Assembly: GCA_037447655.1 (NCBI GenBank)
Contig: JBBHKE010002118.1
Span: 50,151-114,150, forward strand
From: Zygnema cylindricum
Lineage: Eukaryota > Streptophyta > Zygnematophyceae > Zygnematales > Zygnemataceae
Reading direction: 5' to 3'
Length of the DNA stretch: 64,000 nt
Shown here: positions 1 through 11,100 of the stretch, piece by piece
How the letters are laid out: each line of letters starts with the position of its first letter
Position numbering within the stretch: the first letter of the stretch is position 1
Made by a program: the position numbers and the translations under genes
The notes under the pieces: model-generated
The model's database searches: none
What the model was told of the DNA's origin: nothing
What the model saw: the letters and a program-made list of their open reading frames with translations, nothing else

Positions 1-852
1 GGACAAGAGAGAGAGAGAGAGAGAGTCACCATGGTTGTCGACATAGTCAGAAAGAAACGAAAAAGAAACAGGCAGACAGATTCATAAATTGCCAAAATGT
101 TACCCTAAACCAGAGTTGAACCTAGGTCTACAAATCGGCATAGATGTACGACTTAACAATTGCGGCGTTGACGAAACCTTACACGCATTTCGTATGATAT
201 TTACCTAAAATATTGCGCAAGACTTCACTAAAACATACCAGAATTGACGAAACGACATCTATAGTCAAACGGCGCTCGCGGACGCGAATCTAACCGTGAA
301 AAATACATGATTAGACTGACGTCGTCGCCCCCACAAAACCGAAAGAATATTTGGCGGCTTTCAAACATAGCGGCGCGCTGTACCACGTGGCGCCACATCA
401 TTGAACGGCGGAAAAGATGGGAGGAGGAACGATGTCTCCCATGTTGACAAGTGTCAACCAGATGGCCATGTTGAACAATGGTCGTACAAGAAGTACAATC
501 GGCCACTGTACCTTCTTGTACTATACACTCTTTTGATTGACGTAGGGTAGAGTAGGACGTAGTTGTGAGCAGGAGTTAAGGGACTTAGCGTGTTTGAGGC
601 GCCTCTCTCCAGGTGACCTTTTGTATTTATAGGCCAACTTTGGCCAGCCATAACTTACTCCTCAGAGGAGCAAATTCAGTGATTCTTTTTGCGTTTGACT
701 CAGGGTAGTCTTGTCCTCACAGGGGTGAGGGTGTCAGAATATTTGTGCCTGAGTGGCACTTATTCAGTGGGAAAGTGAAAGGGTCAAATATTATCCTAGA
801 GGCTTTACATAGGTTGCTCATTCTGTGGGTCAATGGAGACCACAGAATTTCA
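1..852 (+). repeat. 5' LTR of element A (partial)
   Basis: Matches 8320-9178 with scattered substitutions and small indels. The end is placed at AATTTCA because the 3' copy diverges right after the same bases. A TATA-like TATTTATA (624-631) is the probable promoter. The first roughly 50 bases of the LTR lie outside the window. The LTR shares blocks with the LTR of element B (the CAGTGATTCTTTTTGC block, and the ATCGGACGG type motif in the 3' copy), so A and B are related families. Confidence 0.85.
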
Positions 853-1850
853 GGTTATGGGCCCACCCTCTATGGTACCCATATTTAACGGATCAGACTT
901 TCTTTATTGGGAAATAATGATGGAGGGAGAACTTTTTCAGAAGCATCTATGGGGCAAAGTGTTCTGGCAAATTCGATGCCCACCTCCACCTGGGTTTGGT
1001 GGAACACGTTTTTATGGCACCTCCGTCACAACAAATGTTAAAACATCAGCCACCATCACAAACGATGACGAGGAAGGGGAGGAAATAATCAAAGAAGGAG
1101 AAAAGGGAGAAGTTGCTTCTCGAGGGACTCCACTATTAAGGACGATGCCGGCAGCACCACCAGCAATGGTGACAGGGAGTCAAACCGAACGGTCTGAATA
1201 TGAAAATTGGAACTATAAAGATAAGGTGGCTAAGCTCTTAATTCTCAAAAGTGTAGTGAAGGGTATTGCCATTCCCCTTATGCATGTTAGATCTTCCTCT
1301 CAGATTTGGGTATCTCTAGTAAACAAGTATAAGAGTGGGTCATTGCAGCATCAACAACTGGCACAAAATAAGATTTCAGCTTATACTTACAAGGGAGGAA
1401 GTATGAATGATTATTGCAATGACTTAGGAGCATTATTTGGAGAACAAGAGAGCGCAGGTAACTCATGGTCTGAGAGACAAAGAGTAAATACACAGATAAT
1501 AAAACTACCTGAAAAGTATGAGAATATCATTAATCGGTTCCAGTATCTAGATGATATCAATTGGAATTGGGATGATACAGTGAGGATGATTTTAGTGAAA
1601 GAGAGTACCATAGAACTTAGGAGAGGAAGTCCGAGTGTTTAAGCATTGGCTGCAAGATCTGATTGGCGGAAGCGTGATGAGGAAAAAGGAAAGGATCCTT
1701 ATCAAAACTTTGGAGGAAAAGGACAAGGAGCTTGCAGATTTGATCGACAGGGGAGAGGAGCTCCTCGAGGTGGATTATGTCACTTCTGCAAGAAACCGGG
1801 ACATTATATGGCACATTAACCTTGCAGATCTCCGACTGAAAGATGGATAA
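833..1850 (+). pseudogene. Element A Gag, broken
   Basis: Copia-type Gag. The first in-frame ATG (833) lies inside the 5' LTR, and the frame runs through the primer site (853-867), where a second in-frame ATG (857) could also start it. Residues after the primer site resemble the Gag N-terminal block (FNGSDFLYWE). The frame stops at TAA 1640-1642. Read through, the same frame holds a zinc-knuckle core CHFCKKPGHYMAH (from 1778), whose last cysteine is lost at a second stop. Element C interrupts the sequence at 1891. This is a dead copy. Confidence 0.75.
853..867 (+). other. Primer-binding site of A, initiator tRNA-Met anticodon-arm type
   Basis: GGTTATGGGCCCACC directly follows the LTR end. 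It is complementary to the anticodon stem-loop of plant initiator tRNA-Met, not to the tRNA 3' end. Priming by a 5' half of tRNAi-Met is established for Drosophila copia; its use here is inferred from this complementarity and the position. Confidence 0.75.
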
Positions 1851-1890
1851 GGTTCTTCAAAAGACGGAGGAAAGAAAAAGGCTTTTCTAT

Positions 1891-2721
1891 TGTTTTGGAA
1901 ACCTTGAGTTCTCTCTATATCTTGCTGCTATGCTGCCATGCTGCGCTAAGTCTGACATCGCAGCTAGAAACCTTGAGCACTCTACACTTGTTGCTGTGCT
2001 GCTATGCTGCTCTGATCTGACATCGCAGCTGCGCTGCTCTAATATCACAGCTGCGCTGACAGATCATAGCAGTCATAGCAGTCATAGCAGTCGTAGCAAA
2101 GTCATAGCAGCTATAGCAGTCTGCGCAAGAAAAGTGTTCTGAATATGAGTCAGTTTGTGTGAAGATAAATTGACGGGGACATGATTTAGTGAGTATGTAA
2201 CTCGAAAGGGAGTACACAGATTGGGTGCACTTCAGGCACACGTGTCCGTCCGTGAGAAAGTCAAGTTTGGTGGTTCTGAAGAAAAGGTACAGTTACATTT
2301 GAGGACCAAAGTTACACGTGGAGGTTCATCTTCGGTGATGAAAGAATACGTGGAAAGGCGACGGAGTCCGCCGTCATTTTTGGAAGAGAAGTATTGACTG
2401 TACCGTCATTTCAGCGGACGAACTTTAACCGCGTACGATTTCATTTCTAGTTGCTGTTTGATTGGTGGAAATAATTATGTGCATTCGACGCTGGGATTTT
2501 GTTAATGAAGAGTAGTGTACCAATTGACCACGCTAGTTGTAGTACGGTGTGTGATCAACCGTAGGCTCACTTGTATATATAGGACTTAGATTACTCTAGG
2601 AAAAGTAGGATTGTTGTGTAGGAAAAACTCCAAAGCAGTTTTTGGGTGTGTTTGAATTATAAGATCATTGTGATCTTTTGGCAGAACTTTGTGAAATTCT
2701 GCATGTGGGTTCTTTGGTGTA
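1891..2721 (+). repeat. 5' LTR of element C
   Basis: Begins TGTTTTGGAAACC and ends at GGTTCTTTGGTGTA, where it stops matching the 3' copy. It contains a short tandem tract built on CATAGCAGT (about 2063-2125) and GCTGC-rich words near its start. A TATATATA box lies at 2574-2581, shortly before the conserved downstream part of the LTR. Confidence 0.9.
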
Positions 2722-2840
2722 TATTTTATATTGTGGCAAATTTGCAGACCTAGGGTGTGTCTGGTTTGTTTGGGGCTTCATTGTGAAGTTGGATGTATGT
2801 GGGATTTCGTGAGAGTTTCCTTTTTGCACAATTGATTATC

Positions 2841-4133
2841 ATGGCAACTGCCGGTGCTTCTTCATCTTCTTCAGTGGCACCAGCTGCCTCAAATCAACAG
2901 GTCACGGACCCACCCTCACGGATCCCGGTGTTTAATGGGCAAAAGTATCTTTATTGGGCGGATTTGACTAAGTCTTATTTGAAACAAGTGAAATTATATG
3001 ATGTGATTTCGGGTATTCTTCCGGATACGGATCCGGAGTTTGGAAAGAAAAATGAAGATGCATTGCATGTGTTGAAGTTACTTTTGTCAGAAGATCTTAA
3101 CATGACATATATCAATATTTCTACGGCATCTGAAATATGGAAGGCCTTGAGTGAATCTTATGTCTTAGCTAGTGAGCAGAATGAGGTTGTTACTGCTGGA
3201 AAAATTTGGGACTATAAATATACTGGGGGTGACATGAACTCATATTGTAATGGCTTGAAACTTCTATTATCGGAGAATGCATGTTCCAGGGGGAGTTTTC
3301 CTCCTTATCATCAAGCTATGATTCTAATGAGAGGGCTTCCTACTAAATATAGAGGAGCAGCGGAGCAGCTAAGACGGTTAGAGAAGAGTAAATGGAATAT
3401 ATCACTAGCTCAGGCTTATATCCTAGACGAAGAGGCAACTCAGATAGCATTAAATGGTGGTCAATCAGTGGTTGCTTACAATGCACAGACATATAAGCCT
3501 GCTGGTTTTTCTGGAAACAGAAACTTTACCCCCAATCCGAATTATAGGCAATATGATAGGTGTGTCTATTGCTTTGGTCAAGGTCATGTTTTCCGGCTGT
3601 GTCCGGCATTTATAAAAGCGTGTGAAACAGGAATTTATCGTGCGGGATGGAGGGTGCGATCGGAGGATTCATCACCAAAATTTCCGACATCAAAACTGCC
3701 GATTAAAAATGCGGCATTCTTTGCATTTGATGAGACGTCACAAGATGAACGACCAGAAGAAAAGGAAGATGTGGTCAGATTTCCGCAATCAGATGATGAC
3801 GAGTTCTTTGCTCTTGCAAAAGATCTCATGGAGGGACCTCGAGAGAACGGATGGATTATGGACTCCGGATGCTCCTCCCGCATGTGCGGCAACCGGGCTT
3901 ACTTCAAAACGCTTACTCCAATTCCCACTCGTCGGATTTATTACGCGGATGACAGCGGTGTGGAGGCTACGGCAAAGGGAAGCGTGGAGTTAGCATGTGA
4001 CATCAATGGTCAGATTGTAAAGAGAACCTTGCATGATGTTCTCTATATCCCAAAGTTTACAAAAAATTTGTTTTCCACTTCGGTAGCAGAAATGAAAGGT
4101 TTGAAATTTTACAAAAGAATGGGAAAAAGGTAG
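2841..4133 (+). pseudogene. Element C Gag and protease
   Basis: The ATG at 2841 is chosen over the in-frame ATG at 2793 because it starts the alanine/serine-rich Gag N-terminus (MATAGASSSSS). The Gag domain is followed by a zinc knuckle CVYCFGQGHVFRLC (3561-3602; CX2CX4HX4C) and an aspartic protease with WIMDSGCSS (about 3852-3878), where D-S-G replaces the usual D-T/S-G core. A frameshift near 4095 moves the coding sequence to another frame, so the stop at 4131-4133 is not the natural end. Confidence 0.85.
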
Positions 4134-5350
4134 TAAGCAAAGATGGGAAGGTAGCTTTGGTAGGAACTAGAGGCCCAAACTTGTTGTACCGGATGGACTT
4201 GGCTAATGAAATTGACTTTGCATACTCTAGTGTCCTTCCGGAAAATGTATTGTGGCATAAGAGGCTCGGTCATGTTCATCATGAAAGGCTTGATAAAATG
4301 GTAAAGCAAAATATGATAGATGGTGTTAAATTAGGACAAACAGATTCCCATGTATGTGATGGATGTGCTTTGGGAAAACTTCATAAACTGCCAATACCTC
4401 AGACAGCGGATAACCGGGCAACGGATTTGCTGCAAATTATTCATTTTGATGTGTGGGGGCCATCAAAAGTTCCTTCACTCAGTGGCAACCGGTTTTTGGT
4501 CACTTTTATGGATGACTTCTCAAGATACAGCAAGGTTTACTTTATGAAAGAAAAGAGTGAAGTGCTCACTCACTTCAAGCATTTTCGGGTATGGGCCGAA
4601 AAACTTCATAGGAAACCGATCCTTTCCCTTCGCTCCGACAACGAAGGGGAATATATTTCTCATACATTCTCTGAAAATTTAAAAGACAATGGCATTTCGC
4701 GGCAATTTACAGTTCCTTATACTCTAAACACAATGGAGTATCCGAAAGACTCAACCGAACTCTAACAGAAAGTGCAAAATCTATGTTACTAGATAACGGA
4801 ATAGATTTCAAATTTTGGGGTGAAGCTTTCTCGTGTGCGTCGTATATTAGAAATAGAATAGAGACTAAAGCAGTAAAAGGGAAAACACCATATGAAGTGT
4901 GGACCGGAAGAAAACCGAATGTTAGTCACTTCCAAGTTTTTGGGAGTAAATGTTTTATTTTGGATAATCTCCCTATTTCTAAGCTTAGTCCAAAATCGAT
5001 TCCAGGAATTTTTATGGGTTATGATGATGAATCCGTGGGCTATAGAGTATTTAATAGGGATAGGAATACTCTTCAGACTGCTAGAAATATTCAGGTTAAA
5101 GAAGAGAGCAGATCGATAGATGTTTTTGGTATGACAAATTTTGAAAAAGATTCCAAAATCAAAGAATATGTTATTTTTGAAAGTGTTCCTCTCGCTTCTT
5201 CTAGTCCCACTTTGGACCCTCCGGCTGGTCCCCTTGTGGAGAATCCTCCTCCTCCTCCACCACCTCCTCCTCGGCGACACTCTACGGATCCAACAATTCC
5301 AGCCTCAGATTTTCCGGGGGGAAAAAGGCAAAGCAACAGGCTGCGACACT
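4097..5350 (+). pseudogene. Element C GAG-pre-integrase and integrase
   Basis: After the frameshift the sequence gives the pre-integrase block and the HHCC zinc region (HKRLGHVHHERL, then CDGCALGK), followed by the catalytic core with HFDVWGP and LRSDNEGEY as the two aspartates. A second frameshift near 4722 precedes the block with the catalytic glutamate ([11 protein letters not shown], about 4732-4765). A proline-rich linker follows. Not functional as one reading frame. Confidence 0.85.
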
Positions 5351-5515
5351 GCGAAGCTGCGCTATTTTCTGTCGGATCAGTGGATCTGACTGTAAACTGC
5401 GACGCTGCGAAACTACGAAGCTGCGATGCTGCGAAGCTGCAAAGCTGCGACGCTGCGAAGCTGCAAAGCTGCTACGTTGCGAAATTGCGAAGCTGCAAAA
5501 CTGCTCTATTATCTG
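5346..5515 (+). repeat. GCTGCRAA octamer repeat inside pol of C
   Basis: Variants of an 8-nt word GCTGCGAA/GCTGCAAA are strung together in the linker between integrase and reverse transcriptase. Arranged as 24-nt units they keep the frame open and encode an 8-residue repeat ([32 protein letters not shown]). The words resemble the GCTGC-rich stretch in the element's own LTR. Confidence 0.8.
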
Positions 5516-5520
5516 CCAGC

Positions 5521-7105
5521 ATGATGGAACCGGTCACAATACAGGAAGCCTTTTCAGCTCCGGAAAAAGATCAATGGATCGCTGCGGCTAATGATGAAAT
5601 GCAATCGATAATGGAGGCTCAAAATTGGGAGCTTGTGGAGCTTCCACCAGACCGAAAAGCTATCGGCTGTAAGTGGGTCTTTAAAGTAAAGTTGAATCCA
5701 GATAACTCTATTGAAAGATATAAGGCTAGGCTTGTTGCTAAAGGCTATAGTCAAAAAGAGGGTATTGACTATGAAGAGACTTTCTCTCCGGTTGTCCGGT
5801 TTCCAACTGTTAGAATTTTGTTATCCTTAGCGGCCATTGAGAATATGGAACTACATCAAATGGATGTTAAGACAGCTTTCTTGCATGGAGATTTAGAGGA
5901 AGTAATTTATATGAAGCAGCGTGAAAGGTATGAAGAGACTGGAAAAGAAAATCTGGTCTGTAAACTGTTGAAATCCCTGTATGGTTTGAAGTAGGCTCCA
6001 CGTTAGTGGAACCTAAAACTAGATGAGTTTCTTACCAGTCTAGGATTCGGTAGGATTAGCTCAGATCACTCAGTCTATGTTATGGAAGGGAAAGATGGGA
6101 TTATGTTCGTTGCGGTATATGTAGATGATTTGCTGTTGTTAAGCAAGTCATTAAATGAAATTAACAAAATAAAGGCAGCCTTGAATTCAAGATTTGAGAT
6201 GAAGGACTTAGGTGAGGCAAAGTATATTCTTGGAATTCAAGTAGAAAAGGATAGAGAAAGGAGAACAATCCATGTAACGCAACGTGAAGCGATAGGAAAT
6301 GTGCTTGAAAAGTTTGGCATGGCTGAGGCAAACAAAAGTGCCACTCCCATGGAATTTAAGCAGAAAGTGGAAGGCATGGAGACCGATGGAGGAATCATTT
6401 TTGACGATACCTTGGAGTCAGGGGAGGCAGATTTTATGGCCACCATTCCATACCGACAGATAGATGGTAGCCTAATTTACTTCATGAATTGCACAAGGCC
6501 GGATATTGCGGCAGCAGTTGGCGGTTTGAGTCGAAGTTTGCAGAATCCAAGAAAAAACAGATTGGGAGGCCGCAAAGAGGGTTCTTCGGTACCTTGCAGG
6601 AACACAGAATCTTAGACTTGCTCTCGGTGGAGATGAAGTCAAAATTCAGACATGGAGCGATGCTAGCTATGGAGACATGCCAAGCCGCCGTTCCACCACT
6701 GGATTTATTTTGAAGATTGGAATTGGAACATGCTGCAGGAGCAGCAAGCTTCAAAAGGTAACAGCTCAGTCTACAATGGAGGCTGAATATATGGCAGCAA
6801 GCTCAGCTGTCAAAGAGTTACTATGGGTGAAGTCGCTCCTCCAAGAACTTCATTTTATGCAATCCGGACCTCAAATAGTGTGGTGTGACAACCAAGCAGC
6901 TATTGCGATTGCATCCAACCCAAGTCATCACTTCAAAAGCAAGCACATTGACATTAAGGTGCATTTTGTAAGAGAGAAGGTGATGAACAAAATTTTAAAG
7001 CTAAGTTATCTTCCGGATGAGAAGATGGTAGCAGATATGATGACTAAGTCTTTACCTGCACCTAAGTTGAAGTTCTGTAGAGAGGAATGTGGACTCAGTG
7101 GCTGA
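5521..7105 (+). pseudogene. Element C reverse transcriptase and RNase H
   Basis: The copia RT begins at [10 protein letters not shown] and includes [13 protein letters not shown] and the catalytic YVDDLLLLS (about 6118). Two TAG stops interrupt the conserved LYGLK..PR.W block (5992-6006), a pattern expected from C-to-T type decay. A frameshift in the A-run near 6555 separates RT from RNase H, which carries WSDASYGD, STMEAEYMA and the terminal DMMTKSLPAPK block. It ends at 7103-7105, shortly before the purine tract. Confidence 0.88.
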
Positions 7106-7120
7106 GAGAGTCTAAAGGTT

Positions 7121-7128
7121 TAGGGGAG
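7121..7128 (+). other. Polypurine tract of C
   Basis: TAGGGGAG directly before the 3' LTR start TGTTGTTC; the purine-rich plus-strand primer site typical of LTR elements. Confidence 0.75.
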
Positions 7129-7960
7129 TGTTGTTCTGGAAACCTTGAGTTCTCTCTATATCTTGCTGGTATACTGCCATGCTGCGCTAAGTCTGACATC
7201 GCAGCTAGAAACCTTGAGCACTCTACACTTGTTGCTGTGCTGCTATGCTTCTCTGATCTGACATCGTAGCGGCGCTGATCTAATATCACTGCTGCGCTGA
7301 CAGATCATAGCAGTCATAGCAGTCATAGCAGTCGTAGCAAAGTCATAGCAGCTATAGCAGTCTGCGCAAGAAAGGTGTTCTGAATATGAGTCAGTTTGTG
7401 TGAAGATAAATTGACGGGGACATGATTTAGTGAGTATGTAACTCGAAAGGGAGTACACAGATTCGGTGCACTTCAGGCACACGTGTCCGTCCGTGAGAAA
7501 GTCAAGTTTGGTGGTTCTGGAAGAAAAGGTACAGTTACATTTGAGGACCAAAGTTACACGTGGAGGTTCATCTTCGGTGATGAAAGAATACGTGGAAAGC
7601 CGACGGAGTCCACCGTCATTTTTGGAAGAGAAGTATTGACTGTACCGTCATTTCAGCAGACGAACTTTAACCGCGTACTATTTCATTTCTAGTTGCTGTT
7701 TGATTGGTGGAAATAATTATGTGCATTCGACGGGGGATTTTGTTAATGAAGAGTAGTGTACCAATTGACCACGCTAGTTGTAGTACGGTGTGATCAACCG
7801 TAGGCTCACTTGTATATATAGGACTTAGATTACTTTAGGAAAAGTAGGATTGTTGTGTAGAAAAAACTGCGAAGCAGTTTTTGGGTGTGTTTGAATTATA
7901 AGATCATTGTGATCTTTTGGCAGAACTTTGTGAAATTCTGCATGTGGGTTCTTTGGTGTA
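7129..7960 (+). repeat. 3' LTR of element C
   Basis: Direct repeat of 1891-2721 with a few percent mismatch by eye and a 3-nt length difference at its start. It ends at GGTGTA, followed at once by element A's RNase H coding sequence. Confidence 0.9.
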
Positions 7961-8254
7961 ATGCGGGTAAAATCTCTACTCGAAGAACTTGGGTTCATGA
8001 AATATGGGACTCATAATGTTTTTTATTATAATCAAGCTGCTATTTCTATCGCAGCTAATCCAAAACTCCATTTCAAAACAAAACATATGGATATAAGACT
8101 AAGCTTTGTCAGAGAAAAGGTTGAGGATAAAATAATTAAACTAAGTCATAAAAGTGATAAAGAGATGATTGCAGACATGATGACAAAACCAGTACCTTCT
8201 CCTAAGTTAAAATTTTGCAGAGAAAATTGTGGACTTAAATTAAAAGTTGACTAA
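7961..8254 (+). pseudogene. Element A RNase H C-terminus
   Basis: Encodes the end of a copia RNase H: VKSLLEELGF, NQAAISIAANP, KHMDIRLSFVREKV and DMMTKPVPSPKLKFC. It is clearly homologous to the same part of C but different in sequence, so it belongs to A. The upstream part of A's pol is missing. The stop TAA at 8252-8254 precedes the purine tract. Confidence 0.85.
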
Positions 8255-8259
8255 GAATT

Positions 8260-8267
8260 AAAGGGAG
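8260..8267 (+). other. Polypurine tract of A
   Basis: AAAGGGAG immediately before the TG that starts the 3' LTR. Confidence 0.7.
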
Positions 8268-9178
8268 TGTTGAAAAGAAGTAATTAATATTCACTTCTTA
8301 ATTTAGACTCTAGAGCAAAGAGAGAGAGAGAGAGAGAGAGAGTCACCATGGTCGCCGCCATAGTCAAAAAGAAACAGAAAGAAACAGGCAGACAGATTCA
8401 TAGATTGCCAAAATGTTACCCTAACCAGATTTGAACCTAGGTCTACAAAATCGACATAGACGTATGCCTTAACTATTACGGCGTTGACGAAACGTTACAC
8501 GTATTTCGTATGATATTCAATTAAAGTGTTACGCAAGACGTCACCTTCACTAAAACATACCAGAATTGACGAAACGACATCTATAGTCAAACGACGCTCG
8601 CGGACGCGAATCTAACCGTGAAAAATAAATGATCGGACGGACGTCGTCGACCCCGCCAAAATCGAAGGAATATTTGGTTGCTTTCAAACATAGCGGCGCG
8701 CTGTGCCTCGTGGCCCCACATCATTGAATGCCGGAAAAGATGGGAGGAGGAACGATGTCTCCTATGTTGACAAGTGTCAACTAAAAGGCCATGTTGTACA
8801 ATGGCCGTACAAGAAGTAGAATCGGCCACTGTACCTTCTTGTACTATACACTCTTTTGATTGGCGTAGGGTAGAGTAGGACGTAGTTGTGAGTAGGATTT
8901 AAGGGACTTAGCGTGTTTGAGGCGCCTCTCTCAAGGTGACCTTTTGTATTTATAGGCCAACTTTGGCCAGCCATAACCTAATGCTCAAGGTAGCAAATCC
9001 AGTGATTCTTTTTGCGTTTTGCTCAGGGAAGTCTTGTCCTCACAGGGGTGAGGGTGGTCAGAATATTGGTGTGCATGGGTGGCACTTTTTTAGTGGAAAA
9101 GTGAAAGGGTCAAATATTATCCTAGAGGCTTTAGATAGGCTGCTCATTCTGTGGGTCAATGGAGACCACATAATTTCA
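8268..9178 (+). repeat. 3' LTR of element A
   Basis: A 911-bp LTR, TG...CA, containing a GA microsatellite (about 8317-8341) and the ATCGGACGG type motif (8631). It includes the ATG that in the 5' copy starts Gag (9159). Divergence from the 5' LTR is greater than for B, so A is older. Confidence 0.88.
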
Positions 9179-9183
9179 CACAT

Positions 9184-9500
9184 GTCACGGACGTGAAGGA
9201 TCCAACTCCGTTAAATCATGGCGACTTATGAATGGAAGAAAACGAGCTCCTTCAACACTTGTAGCCTTCATGGTTGCGGATCTGAAATCCGTTGTCTTCC
9301 TCTTCCTCACTACGCGACAACTCCTATTACTCATCGCTATGTACCTGCGGATCAGGCCTGTGGCCGCTTCCAACCGCACGCCCACGAGCGAAATCATAGG
9401 AGCGCCCCCCTTCAATAATCCTTAAAACTTATTCCCCCCTTCCATTCAACGCATGAAACCCCATTCCCCCAACTAAAATAACACACACCTCAAAACCTAC
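9184..9500. other. Unassigned flank of element A
   Basis: Non-repetitive sequence between element A and the CA satellite. Short frames exist on both strands, but none shows a motif or splice structure I can support. Confidence 0.3.
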
Positions 9501-9504
9501 CGCC

Positions 9505-9927
9505 AAGAACACACACACACACACATACTCACACACCCAAACCCACACGCACACACACACCCACCCATACCCACACCCACCCATCCACCCACCCACACAC
9601 ACACCCACCCACACACCCCCACACCCACACACCCCCACACCCACCCACCCACCCACCCACCCACCCACACACCCACGCACCCACACCCACACCCACACTC
9701 CCCCACACCCCCACACTCACACCCATACCCACACCCACACACCCACACACACACCCACACCACACACACACACCCACACACCCACACCCACACACCCCCA
9801 CACTCACACCCATACCCACACCCACACCCACACACCCACACACACACACCCACACCACACACACACACACCCACACACCCACACCCACAGACTCACACAC
9901 CCACACCCACCAACACACACACACACA
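9505..9927. repeat. CACACCCA minisatellite
   Basis: About 420 bp of alternating CA and CCCA/CCCCA words. Translations of either strand are artefactual glycine/valine/tryptophan or histidine/proline/threonine repeats. Confidence 0.95.
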
Positions 9928-9939
9928 AAAAAAACCAGA

Positions 9940-10690
9940 CATTTCCCTTTCCTTTACCCCCCTCCCCCTCCAATACTATTATCGTACCCTTCCCCCCCTG
10001 AGCAGCGATTTCCTCCCCTTTTTTTTCTCCCCCCTTAGGGAAGCATACTCTTTCCCCATCCCCCTCTCCCCCCCCTTTATTTGAACATCGATTCTCTCGT
10101 CTGGTACTTACACACTCTTCCTCCCACCTCTCCCATCAACCTCCCCCCTTTTTTTTCTGATATCAACTTCTTTACCTTCTTCCCCCCCTCCCCCCACCTC
10201 CTCTTCTTTTTCCATTTCCTCCGTCATTCCCCCCTTACAAACACTTGACACGTCGACCCTCTTCTTCCTCGCTTTCACCCCCTCCCCCCCAATTTTCCTT
10301 CGACATCAACTTTTTTACCCTCCCCCCTTCCTTCCCATTGGCCATTCACCCCCACATACCCTCCTTGAACACCAGTGTTTAAATCTTCTTTTCTTTCACA
10401 CCCCCATTTTTAGGCCCCTTCTTCCATATCTCTACTTTCCCTTCTTTGCATTCTTCCTCACACCCTTCCTATGGTTCTATCCCACTACCATTTTCACCAT
10501 CTATTTCCCATGGTTTCTTTTCCCCTTTCCCATTTCCCCCTTCCTCTCCCTCTTACAATTCTCATGCATCTCCCTTTCATTCAATAATTATGTCCAACCA
10601 AGCATCCTCGCCCCTTCTCTCTCTCACACCTCCTCCACCTATTACCCGCACCCAAGCCTCAATACGGATAGAATTTACTGGGTAACATAA
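9940..10690. repeat. Pyrimidine-rich tract
   Basis: Low-complexity C/T-rich DNA with many CCCCCTC and TTTTTT runs. A Ser/Pro-rich frame at 10446-10685 may be the N-terminal region of the downstream retroelement, but nothing in it is diagnostic. Confidence 0.7.
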
Positions 10691-11100
10691 CCATTTCGCG
10701 GCGGGTGTCGGTATTGCCTGTCATACAAAGAGTTGTCGACGATTCTTGGCCTAAGGTGGCCCATTTTGTAGTACCCTTCTATCCGCCGCACTCCCGACCG
10801 AACCTACAAGCGAAGATTGGGCATTTGTATGCGAATTTGACGTGCTTGGAGCGTATGACTTGGGATCACCCCGTCCACGATTGTACACTCTGATCCCCAT
10901 GGCTGTGCAGATTAAAGTACAAGACGTCCTCCACCACCCTTTGACCTATATTTGTTCATATGCCACAAATGTTAGACCTTGGCACCTCCTTTTCATGTTT
11001 TCACTTTGGGTTATAGTCTTACCAAACCGTGGAGGTGGTAGCAAGGCCCGAGAAACTATGGCTCGATGCCGACGATTCCTTCGAGGTGAATGGAAGGCCC
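10690..11100 (+). pseudogene. R2-like non-LTR retroelement, upstream segment
   Basis: The segment ends in FSLWVIVLPNRGGGSKA and CRRFLRGEWKA, which resemble the region ahead of the RT domain in non-LTR elements that carry a C-terminal restriction-like endonuclease. The frame at the right edge resumes at 15498 once element B and one copy of its 5-bp target duplication are removed, showing that the two segments were one coding region. Several frame breaks are present. Confidence 0.6.
11096..11100. other. Target-site duplication of element B, left
   Basis: GGCCC, repeated at 15493-15497 on the other side of the element. Confidence 0.85.

Larger units (their letters stand above)
1891..7960 (+). 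mobile_element. Ty1/copia element C, nested in A
   Basis: About 6.07 kb, with LTRs at 1891-2721 and 7129-7960 and a decayed gag-protease-integrase-RT-RNase H between them, in the Ty1/copia order. It sits between A's zinc knuckle and A's RNase H C-terminus. The five bases before the left LTR (TCTAT) and after the right LTR (ATGCG) do not match, so insertion was accompanied by a deletion, or recombination joined the flanks. I found no standard TGGTATCAGAGC site after the 5' LTR, so the primer of C is unidentified. Confidence 0.9.
1..9178 (+). mobile_element. Ty1/copia element A (left end outside window, internally deleted)
   Basis: The left part (1-852) and 8268-9178 are diverged direct repeats of one LTR, from the GA tract and the following GTCACCATGG through to AATTTCA. 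Between them lie a primer site, a broken gag, the nested element C, a short RNase H remnant and a purine tract abutting the 3' LTR. Protease, integrase and most of reverse transcriptase of A are absent, so A had lost about 3-4 kb of pol before or during the arrival of C. The 3' flank CACAT (9179-9183) would be the target duplication, but its partner is off the left edge. Confidence 0.85.

Noticed and set aside
9497-9942. Glycine/valine/tryptophan-rich frames of over 100 codons
   Set aside because: They are translations of the CACACCCA satellite with no splice or start context.
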